From Allorhizobium borbori (GTDB lineage: Bacteria > Pseudomonadota > Alphaproteobacteria > Rhizobiales > Rhizobiaceae), in assembly GCF_014196535.1 (NCBI RefSeq), contig NZ_JACIDU010000011.1, positions 1 through 64,000 of the forward strand: a stretch of 64,000 nucleotides of DNA, written 5' to 3'. Of the stretch, positions 56,732 through 64,000 are shown in pieces. Below the pieces are notes generated by a model. The model made no database searches. It saw nothing but the letters and a program-made list of their open reading frames with translations, and was not told the DNA's origin. Both the position numbers and the translations under genes were made by a program. Position 1 is the stretch's first letter; each line of letters begins with the position of its first letter.

Positions 56732-58531
56732 TCACGACCGTCCGAACAGCCGTTCGATATCGGCCAGCTTGAGTTCGATATAGGTGGGCCGGCCGTGATT
56801 GCACTGGCCGGAACCTGGGGTCGCCTCCATCTGGCGCAAAAGCGCATTCATTTCTTCCGGGCGCAGTCGCCGGCCGGAGCGCACAGAACCGTGGCAGGCC
56901 ATGGTCGCGGCCACGTAGTCCAGCTTGCCGGAAAGCGTCGAGGCCACGTCCCATTCGGCAATCTCGTCGGCAAGCTGGCGCAGAAGACCGGCGGCATTCG
57001 TCTCGCCCAGCATGGCCGGTGTCTCGCGTACGGCAATGGCGCCGGGACCGAAGCGTTCGATGGCGAGACCCATGCGGTCGAATTCCTCGGCGTGGTCCAT
57101 CAACCGGTCACAGTCTTCCTCCGGCAGATCGACGATCTCGGGAATGAGCAGCGCCTGCGAGGGCACGCGCCGGTCGGCATAGGCCCGGCGCAACGCCTCG
57201 AACACCAGCCGTTCATGGGCGGCGTGCTGGTCTACGATCACCAGCCCGTCGGCGGTCTGGGCGACGATGTAGTTCTCATGCACCTGCGCGCGGGCAGCGC
57301 CCAGCGGAAAGTTCTGCGGTTCCTCGGCCCTGGTCGCGGGCAGGGGGCTTTCCGTGCGCTCCATCCGCGCCGAAGGTTCGGCCAATCCGTCGAAAGCATT
57401 CTGATTGATAACGGGGGCGGAGGCCGTCAGAGGGCGATAGGGTGAGGCAGCGGGCGTCCAGTTCTGGGCGGGTGCGGCATGGCGCGGTGAAAAGCCGGGC
57501 CGGAAGGAGGAAAGCATGTGGCTCGCGCCGCGCGTCGAGGCCCGGTCGCCCTCCCGGCTCAGCGCCTCGCGGATTGCACCGATGATGAGGCCGCGGATAA
57601 GGCCGGGATCGCGGAAACGCACATCCGATTTGGCGGGGTGCACGTTGACGTCCACCAGTGCGGGATCGAGCGTCAGCGACAGCACTGCAACGGGATAACG
57701 CCCTTGCGGCACGGTTTCGGCATAGGCGGCGCGCAAGGCCGACATGATCAGCTTGTCGGCCACCGGCCGCCCGTTGACGAAGGCATATTGATGCGCGGAA
57801 TTGCCCCGGTTGAAGGTTGGAACGCCGGCATGGCCGGTCAGGCTGACGCCCTCGCGCTCGGCATCGAGTTCGATGGCGTTGTCGCGGAACTCCTCGCCGA
57901 GAATTTGTGCAATGCGGGCCAGCCGGTCCTCGCCCGTGGCCGGAAATTCCAGCGTCTGCCGGTCGCTGCCGGACAGCACGAACCGCACCGCCGGAAAGGC
58001 AATCGCCATGCGCTTGACGATTTCCGTAATGGCGGAGGCTTCCGCCCGTTCTGTCTTGAGAAACTTGAGGCGGGCGGGCGTGGCATAGAACAGGTCGCGG
58101 ACTTCCACCACGGTGCCGGGATTGGCAGGCGCGGGGCGAATTTCGGAGACGGCGCCGCCGGTCACGGACACGGAAAAGCCGGTGCTGGCGCCCGGCGGTC
58201 GGCTGGTGATCGTCACCTTGGCCACCGAACCGATGGACGGCAGCGCCTCGCCGCGAAAGCCGAGCGTGCGGATATCGTCCAGATGGGTGGAAATCTTGGA
58301 GGTGCAATGCCGCCGTACGGCGAGCGCCAGATCCGCCTCGTCCATGCCCGAACCGTTGTCGGTGATGCGCAGCAGCGCCTTGCCGCCACCCCCGGTGGCG
58401 ATCTCGATGCGGCTCGCGCCGGCATCGATGGCGTTCTCGATCAGTTCCTTAGCGGCGCTGGCGGGCCGTTCGATGACCTCGCCGGCGGCGATCTGGTTGA
58501 TGAGCGTTTCGGGCAGAAGGTGAATTTTCAT
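56732..58531 (-). CDS. mutL: DNA mismatch repair protein MutL
   Basis: MutL couples mismatch recognition by MutS to strand incision. The GHKL ATPase motifs are complete: [33 protein letters not shown] and [14 protein letters not shown]. The C-terminal dimerisation domain contains [14 protein letters not shown], the DQHAxxE-type metal-binding motif of endonuclease-type MutL, and [12 protein letters not shown]. It should therefore nick DNA itself, as expected in bacteria without MutH. The ATG at 58531 gives 599 residues. Confidence 0.96.
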   Translation of the reverse strand: MKIHLLPETLINQIAAGEVIERPASAAKELIENAIDAGASRIEIATGGGGKALLRITDNGSGMDEADLALAVRRHCTSKISTHLDDIRTLGFRGEALPSIGSVAKVTITSRPPGASTGFSVSVTGGAVSEIRPAPANPGTVVEVRDLFYATPARLKFLKTERAEASAITEIVKRMAIAFPAVRFVLSGSDRQTLEFPATGEDRLARIAQILGEEFRDNAIELDAEREGVSLTGHAGVPTFNRGNSAHQYAFVNGRPVADKLIMSALRAAYAETVPQGRYPVAVLSLTLDPALVDVNVHPAKSDVRFRDPGLIRGLIIGAIREALSREGDRASTRGASHMLSSFRPGFSPRHAAPAQNWTPAASPYRPLTASAPVINQNAFDGLAEPSARMERTESPLPATRAEEPQNFPLGAARAQVHENYIVAQTADGLVIVDQHAAHERLVFEALRRAYADRRVPSQALLIPEIVDLPEEDCDRLMDHAEEFDRMGLAIERFGPGAIAVRETPAMLGETNAAGLLRQLADEIAEWDVASTLSGKLDYVAATMACHGSVRSGRRLRPEEMNALLRQMEATPGSGQCNHGRPTYIELKLADIERLFGRS

Positions 58532-58876
58532 GGCCGCATTTTCCCGGATTCGCTCCGTTCTGGGAAGCCGGCCGGCGACATAAGTTCGAAAAATGCGTTC
58601 TATCAACGGTATTAATTGCAATTTAAGACAAGTCGATTAGTTTCGGCTTGTCTGAAATGACTTCGGGAATTTGGCCCTTCAGGGCAAATGTGCAAAGACG
58701 GCTCGCCGGTCCGTCACCCCAAAGCACCATCCCGCTTCAGTACCCTTCCACCGGCATGATCTCACCAATTGCCCGCCCCGGTTCTATCTGGCGTGAACCG
58801 GCGTTCGGGTCGATCCTCCGTTGCGAGGGATGGGAATGCGCCGACATCGTGTCGCCGCACCCAAAAGGGGGACTGG
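58532..58876. other. 345-bp divergent region mutL / PAS-receiver gene
   Basis: The mutL-proximal part (58570-58660) is AT-rich and probably holds the promoters. A stem-loop, AGACAAG (58626-58632) and CTTGTCT (58647-58653), with an inner CGA/TCG pair, is the only clear structure. The remaining 200 bp towards 58877 has no element that I can support; a frame open from 58769 into the PAS-receiver gene is read as an upstream extension without domain support. Confidence 0.45.
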
Positions 58877-60538
58877 ATGGAGAATGGGGCGTCACCTGAC
58901 GCGAACATTCAGACGGCTGTGCTGGAGGCGCTCAGTGAGGGCCTTGCCGCCGCCATCTTTATCTATGACCGCAATGATCTTATCGTTTTCGCCAGTCCCG
59001 TCGTTCTTCAGTTTTTTCCGGTACCCGCCGGTGTCCTGAACCCCGGTACGCGGCTGCGCGATTTCCTTGGCGCCGTTTATGACAGCGGCGCCCGTTTTGC
59101 CATGGGCGCCCCGACCGATCGCACCGGCGGTCGTGAAGGCTGGCTGTCCGCCCAGATTGCCCGCCACTGGAAGGAGCGCTCCGACAGCGTCGAACGCTTC
59201 GGTCAGGAGCGCTGGGTTCGTCTCGTGACACGGCGCATGCCATCGGGCTACGGCATCTGCCTGATGCGAGACGTCAGCGAGGAGACGAAGCGCGAGGACC
59301 AGTGGCGCATCGATCTCGAGCGTGTGCAACTGACCGAGGAAATTCTCGACAGCCTGCCGTTCCCCATTTCGGTCAAGGATCGCAACCTGACCTATGCTGC
59401 CGTCAACCGCTCCATGTGCAAGCTGTTCAAGCGCGAACCGGAAGAAATCATCGGCCGCACGGATCGCGATATCCTGCCGCCGGAACTGGCGCGGATGTTC
59501 GAATTGAGCGACCGGCGGGTCATGGATACCGGCGCACCAATCATGTTTCCCGAGCATGTGAAGGGTGATGACGGCGAGGATATGCTGTTTCTCACCCACA
59601 AATGGCGGGTTGGCAAACCGGGTCGTTGTTTCCTGGTCACGGTGCCGCAGGATGTGACCGGCCTGGTGGAAGGCAGCAGTTTCGAGAACCTCCCATCGGC
59701 CAGAGGGGGCGAGGTTCCCGATCGCAGCATGAATTACGATACGCTTCTTGCCATGCCGGGCCAGCGCATCCTGCTGGTGACGGGGGATGCCGTGCTTGAA
59801 GCGCGCGCGTTGCGGGTGCTGACCCGCCTCGGCTTCGATTCCTGCTCCGTGCGCAATCCCGATGAACTGGCCGCGTTTCTGGATGTGGCGAAGTCGGCGA
59901 ATGTCGCCATCGATCTCGTCGTGCTCGACAGCGACATGGATGTTGCCTGCCTCGAACTGGTGGATCGTTATGGGGTCGAGGCCCTTGCGCTCGACAACTG
60001 GCAGATCGCCAATGAACTGGCCTTTGCGATTGCCCGCAAGCAGAACCGGCGCAAGGTGGCGGACAGCATATCCGGCAATCCGCTTCAGCAGGCCGCCGAG
60101 CATGTCACGGCAGGGTCGCCGCCGGCACCGGAGCCCGTGCCGCCGGGGCTCGATGTGCTGGTGGTCGAGGATAACGAGGTCAATCGTATCGTCTTTTCGC
60201 AGATCCTCGAAGGGCTGGGCTATTCCTACCTTCTGGCGACGACCGGCGAGGAGGCGCAGCACCACTGGCGCGAAAGTGCGCCGCGCGTCATTCTTCTGGA
60301 TACGACGCTGCCCGATATTTCCGGTAACGAGGTCGCCCGCCGCATCCGCCGGCAGGAGGCGGTCATCGGTGGCCATGTGCCGATCGTCGGCGTTCTGGCC
60401 CGCGCCACGGATGGCGACCGGGAGGCCTGCCTGCTCGATGGCATGGACGAGGTCATCCTTAAACCCGTCAGCCCGGATATGATCGAAGGCGTCGTTCGCC
60501 GCTTCTTTGCCGAAGGCATGGCCGGCATCGCGCTGTAG
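58877..60538 (+). CDS. PAS-PAS-pseudoreceiver-receiver protein without kinase domain
   Basis: This is a 553-residue soluble signalling protein. PAS1 is at about residues 12-135 (AAIFIYDRNDLIVFASP). PAS2 is at about 155-270 (ILDSLPFPISVKDRNLTYAA). A degenerate receiver at about 294-395 keeps one Asp-rich loop (VVLDSDMD). A better receiver is at about 424-550, with VVEDNEVN, phospho-acceptor Asp475 in LLDTTLPD, and Lys529 in ILKPV. The usual Thr/Ser after strand 4 is replaced (VGVLARA). No DHp, HATPase, GGDEF or DNA-binding domain is present. The ATG at 58877 has GGGGGA upstream. It might be an adaptor in a phosphorelay with a kinase encoded elsewhere. Confidence 0.82.
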   Translation: MENGASPDANIQTAVLEALSEGLAAAIFIYDRNDLIVFASPVVLQFFPVPAGVLNPGTRLRDFLGAVYDSGARFAMGAPTDRTGGREGWLSAQIARHWKERSDSVERFGQERWVRLVTRRMPSGYGICLMRDVSEETKREDQWRIDLERVQLTEEILDSLPFPISVKDRNLTYAAVNRSMCKLFKREPEEIIGRTDRDILPPELARMFELSDRRVMDTGAPIMFPEHVKGDDGEDMLFLTHKWRVGKPGRCFLVTVPQDVTGLVEGSSFENLPSARGGEVPDRSMNYDTLLAMPGQRILLVTGDAVLEARALRVLTRLGFDSCSVRNPDELAAFLDVAKSANVAIDLVVLDSDMDVACLELVDRYGVEALALDNWQIANELAFAIARKQNRRKVADSISGNPLQQAAEHVTAGSPPAPEPVPPGLDVLVVEDNEVNRIVFSQILEGLGYSYLLATTGEEAQHHWRESAPRVILLDTTLPDISGNEVARRIRRQEAVIGGHVPIVGVLARATDGDREACLLDGMDEVILKPVSPDMIEGVVRRFFAEGMAGIAL

Positions 60539-60561
60539 GGCGTGCCGACCGCAGGTGCGCG

Positions 60562-62466
60562 TCAGATGAAGACGTGCGAGCCCATTTCCACCACGCGATT
60601 GGCCGGCAGGCGGAAATAGTCGGAAGGGTCGGCGGCATTGTTGGCCATTATGATGAACAACCGGTTCTGCCAGCGCGGCATGGCCGACTTCGGATCGGGC
60701 ACCAGCTTGCGGCGACCGAGATAGAAGGAGGTCGACATGATGTCGAACTTCACCCCGCCCTTGCGCATCAAGCCGAGCGCCTGCGAAACGTTCTGCGTTT
60801 CCATATAGCCGAAGCGCAGTTCGATGCGGCTGAAGCGTTCCGAAATCTTCTCCACCACGAAAGGCGCTTCGCCGCCCAGATGCGGCACGTTCAGCGTGCG
60901 GATCGTCAGGATCATGTTGCGGGCGTGAATGACGTGGTTGTGCTTCAGGTTATGCAACAGGGCCGCCGGCGTGAATTCCGGGTCCGATGTCAGGAAGATG
61001 GCAGTGCCGGGCACTTCGGTCGGCGCGTGGTCGCTTGGCCGCTCCAGCGAGGTCACGAAAACTTCGAGCGGCACATCGGTGCGGCGGGTTTTCGCCAGCA
61101 GAATGCCTGTGCCACGACGCCAGCTCAGCATCACCAGTGTAAAGCAGGCGGCGAACATGACGGGGATATAGCCGCCGTCATGAATCTTGAACATGTTGGC
61201 GCCGAGAAAGACCAGTTCGAGCGCCATGAAGGGCGAAAGAGCCAGCGCGGCCAGTGCCAGCGGCCACTTCCACGCCGTACGCAGGAACTGGAAAAACATG
61301 ATGGTCGTCACCACCATCGCCCCCGTCACCGAGATGCCGTAGGCGGTGGCAAGTTTCTCGGAACTGCCGAAGGCCAGCACCAGCCCCATCACGCCGAGCA
61401 TCAGCAGAGAATTGACCGCCGGAAGGAAGATTTGCCCGGTATTGGTCTCCGAGGTGAAGAGAATGGACATGCGCGGCAGAAAGCCGAGGTGGATTGCCTG
61501 GCTGACCAGCGAGAAGGCGCCGGTGATCACCGCCTGGCTGGCGATGACGGTGGCGATGGTGGCCAGCACCACGACCGGCAGGATGCTCCATTCCGGGAAC
61601 ATCAGGAAGAACGGATCGGAGCCGGCCTCCGGATGCTGCAGGACCATGGCGCCCTGACCGAGATAGTTGAGGGCAAGGGCCGGGAAGACCAGAACGGACC
61701 AGGCAAGCTGGATCGGCAGCCGCCCGAAATGCCCGAGATCGGCATAAAGCGCTTCGGCGCCCGTCACCGTCAGGAACACCGCGCCGAGAACGATGATACC
61801 GAGCCAGCCCTCATCGACCATGAAAGTAATGGCGTGGGCAGGGTTGAAGGCAGACAGGATTTCGAAATCGTCGGAAATATGCATGATGCCGCCAAGCGCC
61901 ATGACGATGAACCACAGGGCCGTGATCGGCCCGAAAAATTTGGCGATGGCGCCCGTTCCCCGCGATTGTACGATGAAGAGCCCGATCAGGATCGCCAGTG
62001 CAATCGGCACGATATAGTGCTCGGTGGTGGGGTAGACGAGTTTCAGGCCTTCCACCGCCGAAAGAACCGAAAGCGCCGGCGTGATCATGGCGTCGCCCAG
62101 AAACAGCGCCGCGCCGATCAGCCCGAGAATCATCAGCAGCGTGCCGTGGGGCGCGCGCTTTTTCATCAGGAGCGCCAGCAGTGACAGTGTGCCACCTTCG
62201 CCACCGTTATCGGCGCGCAACAGAAGCAGCACGTATTTCACCGTCACGATGATTGTCAAAGACCAGATCATCAGCGACGTCAACGCAATGATTTCCGCGC
62301 GTTCCAGCCCGTCATGGGCAATGGGTTTCAGCGCTTCACGGAAGGCATAGAGCGGGCTCGTGCCGATATCGCCATAAACGATGCCGACCGAGCCGAGCGC
62401 CAGACCGAGGAGTTTGCGCAAACCGCCTTTGTCGTCTTCTTCGAGTGAAGGTGTGTGTGTCTGCAT
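60562..62466 (-). CDS. kup: KUP-family potassium transporter
   Basis: Kup is a proton-coupled potassium importer of the inner membrane. The 634-residue protein begins with the family element LALGSVGIVYGDIGTSPLYA and continues with about 12 helices (GGEGGTLSLLALL, GDAMITPALSVLSAVEGL). The C-terminal cytoplasmic domain starts near residue 470 and contains GTAIFLTSDPEFTPAALLHN. It lies 14 bp downstream of the CorA gene in the same direction, so the two ion transporters are probably cotranscribed. Rhizobiales often have more than one kup. Confidence 0.95.
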   Translation of the reverse strand: MQTHTPSLEEDDKGGLRKLLGLALGSVGIVYGDIGTSPLYAFREALKPIAHDGLERAEIIALTSLMIWSLTIIVTVKYVLLLLRADNGGEGGTLSLLALLMKKRAPHGTLLMILGLIGAALFLGDAMITPALSVLSAVEGLKLVYPTTEHYIVPIALAILIGLFIVQSRGTGAIAKFFGPITALWFIVMALGGIMHISDDFEILSAFNPAHAITFMVDEGWLGIIVLGAVFLTVTGAEALYADLGHFGRLPIQLAWSVLVFPALALNYLGQGAMVLQHPEAGSDPFFLMFPEWSILPVVVLATIATVIASQAVITGAFSLVSQAIHLGFLPRMSILFTSETNTGQIFLPAVNSLLMLGVMGLVLAFGSSEKLATAYGISVTGAMVVTTIMFFQFLRTAWKWPLALAALALSPFMALELVFLGANMFKIHDGGYIPVMFAACFTLVMLSWRRGTGILLAKTRRTDVPLEVFVTSLERPSDHAPTEVPGTAIFLTSDPEFTPAALLHNLKHNHVIHARNMILTIRTLNVPHLGGEAPFVVEKISERFSRIELRFGYMETQNVSQALGLMRKGGVKFDIMSTSFYLGRRKLVPDPKSAMPRWQNRLFIIMANNAADPSDYFRLPANRVVEMGSHVFI

Positions 62467-62480
62467 GAGGGTTCAGGCTC

Positions 62481-63485
62481 TCAGAGCCAGCCTTTCCAGC
62501 GAAAGACAAAAAAGGGAACGATAGCGGAGATCAGCATCATCAGCAGGGCCAACGGATAGCCGAAGCTCCAGTTCAGTTCAGGCATGAACTGGAAGTTCAT
62601 GCCGTAAACCGAGGCCACCAGCGTCGGTGGCAGGAAGACCACAGAGGCAATGGAGAAGATCTTGATGATCGCATTCTGCTCGACATTGATGAGCCCGAGC
62701 GAGGCATCGAGCAGGAAGGTTATGTTTCCCGAAATAAAGGATGCGTGTTCAGACAACGAATGGACATCCCTAAGCACGGTGGCGCAGAGTTCGTGGGCCT
62801 GTTCGTCCTGAGCCACAGCCGGAACGGACTGCACGAAGGAGAGCAGGCGGCCGAGCGAGCCCAGGCTGTCGCGCGTCTTCGACACCATGCGGTGATGGGC
62901 GGCCACATCGAGAAGCCGGTCTTCCAGATAGCGCGGCGGGCGGCGCTTGCCGCGGCTGCCGCCACCGAAGACCTGGGTGGACAGCGTGTCCATCTTCGCC
63001 ACGGTCTGTTCAAGGATCTCGGCGGTCCGGTCGGCGATGGTCTCCAGCAGGCGCGCCAGAAGAACCGGGCCGGAACGGCAGTTTTCCGGCAGGCGTTGCA
63101 GGCCGGCGGCAAACAGCGCGAAAGAGCGCGGGTTGCCGTAACGGATCGTCACTAGCCGGTTTCCAGTGAGAATGAAGGCGATATCCGCGAGTTCAGGCGC
63201 ATCCGTATCGGATTTCCAGATGACCGAACCGGTCATGAAGGTTGCGCCGTTTTCGGTGTAGAGCCGGCTCGAAGGTTCTATGTCCTTCATGTCCTCGCGG
63301 GTCGGCAGCTCGATGCGCAGCAGGCCTTCAAGGAACGATTCTTCTTCCCGCAGCGGCTGGAACAGGTCGATCCAGACGATGTCGTCAGGAAGGGACTGCA
63401 AGCCATCATCCGGACTAAGCCGTGTCGCGGCGCCACTTACGCCATAAGCACTGATCAAGCGTTTCAAAGCCCCGCGTCTGCCCAA
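62481..63485 (-). CDS. CorA-family magnesium/divalent cation transporter
   Basis: This is a pentameric inner-membrane channel for Mg2+ (or Co2+/Ni2+). The C-terminal pore carries the signature YGMNFQFMPELNW, flanked by two helices (FSIASVVFLPPTLVASVYG and LALLMMLISAIVPFFVF). The first 270 residues form the cytoplasmic funnel. No ATG is available near the 5' end. The reading starts at TTG 63485 (334 residues), with another TTG at 63458 giving an ISAYGVSGA start closer to family habit. It is upstream of kup. Confidence 0.9.
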   Translation of the reverse strand: MGRRGALKRLISAYGVSGAATRLSPDDGLQSLPDDIVWIDLFQPLREEESFLEGLLRIELPTREDMKDIEPSSRLYTENGATFMTGSVIWKSDTDAPELADIAFILTGNRLVTIRYGNPRSFALFAAGLQRLPENCRSGPVLLARLLETIADRTAEILEQTVAKMDTLSTQVFGGGSRGKRRPPRYLEDRLLDVAAHHRMVSKTRDSLGSLGRLLSFVQSVPAVAQDEQAHELCATVLRDVHSLSEHASFISGNITFLLDASLGLINVEQNAIIKIFSIASVVFLPPTLVASVYGMNFQFMPELNWSFGYPLALLMMLISAIVPFFVFRWKGWL

Positions 63486-63615
63486 GCGATCGCACTCTTA
63501 TGACGTTTTCAAGGCGGCGTGAAGCCCCCCTTTGGGTCAGCCGGCGGGAAGGGCTGCGACGCTACGTCACTTCCCCACCAGTACGGCCGCACCATTTTGA
63601 AGGAAACGTTACAGC

Positions 63616-63671
63616 GGACCATCAGGTGCCGCGGAAAGACGCTGGATGGTTCCTGATGCAAGGAGGACATC
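63616..63671 (+). promoter_or_regulatory. Candidate RNA thermometer in the hsp20 leader
   Basis: GATG (63645-63648) pairs with CATC (63668-63671), and inside it TTCCT (63650-63654) pairs with AGGAG (63661-63665, one G-U), around a GATGCA loop. The Shine-Dalgarno AGGAGG (63661-63666) is therefore buried, immediately before the ATG at 63672. The upstream strand GGACCATC (63616-63623) can instead pair with GATGGTTCC (63645-63653), which would free the Shine-Dalgarno. ROSE-type thermometers are known on small heat-shock genes in Agrobacterium and Bradyrhizobium, but the canonical ROSE sequence is not clearly present. Confidence 0.5.
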
Positions 63672-64000
63672 ATGAGCGACAGGACAAGCGAAAGCAGGCC
63701 CGGCCCGGTCGATGAACGGCTGTTTGCCGATTGGCGCCAGGAACTGAGTGAAATCCTTGACGGCTTTTTCTCAAGCCGCTCCCCGTGGGGCGGTGCCGGA
63801 ACGGAGGGTCTTATGCCCGTGATCGACATCGTTGAAAAGGAGAGTGTCATTCTCCTCACCGTCGAGTTGCCCGGCATCGATGAAACGGATGTCGAACTCA
63901 CGGTTGGCAAGGGGGTGCTGGTTCTGAGGGGCGAGAAGAAGGCGCCGACGACCGGAGAGACGGACCTTCGCCACGTCACTGAACGGCGTTACGGATCGTT
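63672..64000 (+). CDS. Small heat-shock protein, Hsp20/alpha-crystallin family (3' end outside window)
   Basis: The first 109 codons are present, and the gene runs off the window. After a short N-terminal region (LFADWRQELSEILDGFFS) the alpha-crystallin domain begins at about residue 49: MPVIDIVEKESVILLTVELP, then GIDETDVELTVGKGVLVLRG. Small heat-shock proteins hold unfolding proteins for refolding by other chaperones. An ideal AGGAGG lies 5 bp before the ATG but is buried in a predicted hairpin. The gene is divergent from the CorA gene, with 186 bp between them. Confidence 0.92.
   Translation, partial: MSDRTSESRPGPVDERLFADWRQELSEILDGFFSSRSPWGGAGTEGLMPVIDIVEKESVILLTVELPGIDETDVELTVGKGVLVLRGEKKAPTTGETDLRHVTERRYGS

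Noticed and set aside
63560..63600. RpoH-type promoter for hsp20
   Set aside because: CTTCC and CCATTTT elements occur, but their spacing and match to the CTTGA-type consensus are too poor to claim.

Overview
The window looks like a chromosomal segment of an alphaproteobacterium of the Rhizobiaceae, most likely Agrobacterium or a close relative. This rests on high G+C coding sequence, the hisS-hisZ-hisG overlap, the proteobacterial/plant-type GshA, a CIRCE-controlled groESL, the waaA-lpxK-DUF2093-mutL neighbourhood, and several small families typical of Rhizobiales (DUF1127, DUF4170, DUF2093). The assignment is from recognition of families and gene order, not from a database search. Almost all of the window is ordinary core genome; the only clear mobile-element signal is at the extreme left end.

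Layout. 1-95 carries paired repeats resembling an IS21-family end, followed by tRNA-Gln(CUG) on the minus strand. 0.5-6.2 kb: Ppx/GppA phosphatase with a long basic tail, RlmE, an MFS exporter divergent from a Tat-type metallo-beta-lactamase-fold hydrolase around a 23-bp dyad, and an exported ferritin-like protein behind a good FNR/FixK-type box. 6.3-12.2 kb: guaB and a small membrane protein, AdhP, an OxyR-type regulator, an LrhA/LsrB-type LysR divergent from a DUF1127 protein. 12.3-18.1 kb: a FolC-like ligase, gshA, rsmE, a PiT phosphate transporter and a Nudix protein. 18.2-25.9 kb: LysR with divergent glcDEF (glycolate oxidase), two tandem L,D-transpeptidases, 3-methyladenine glycosylase. 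25.9-28.3 kb: HAD phosphatase, DUF305 protein, a Cys/His-rich exported protein and an unassigned Rossmann-like protein. 28.5-31.9 kb: hisS-hisZ-hisG.

31.9-37.5 kb: DoxX, GST, MarR-FUSC exporter pair, OmpA-like protein, LysE exporter. 37.6-39.8 kb: groES-groEL with promoter, CIRCE and terminator all visible. 40-47.1 kb: HAD protein, RibF, a membrane diguanylate cyclase, IleS, a lipoprotein. 47.2-51.1 kb: TadA opposite RluB (with a repeat-rich tail), RsmD and a patatin-like lipase. 51.2-58.5 kb: PmbA, CysQ, DUF4170, WaaA and LpxK (lipid A-Kdo assembly), then DUF2093 and MutL on the other strand. 58.9-63.5 kb: a kinase-less PAS-PAS-receiver protein, Kup and CorA-type ion transporters. The right edge cuts a small heat-shock protein gene.

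Themes: RNA modification (RlmE, RsmE, TadA, RluB, RsmD), thiol/redox and xenobiotic handling (OxyR, GshA, GST, AdhP, DoxX), envelope construction (two LDTs, WaaA, LpxK, OmpA-like, lipoprotein) and heat-shock control (groESL; Hsp20). The signals I consider most worth following are: a Shine-Dalgarno-sequestering hairpin with mutually exclusive upstream pairings directly before the hsp20 start codon (possible RNA thermometer); the FNR-type box before the exported ferritin-like gene; the PAS-PAS-pseudoreceiver-receiver protein without any kinase domain; the FolC-like ligase with altered signature motifs; the long low-complexity basic tails on Ppx/GppA and RluB; and the dyad between the MFS and MBL genes. 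I did not find a CRISPR array, prophage, toxin-antitoxin module, or a clear multi-gene system of unknown type.
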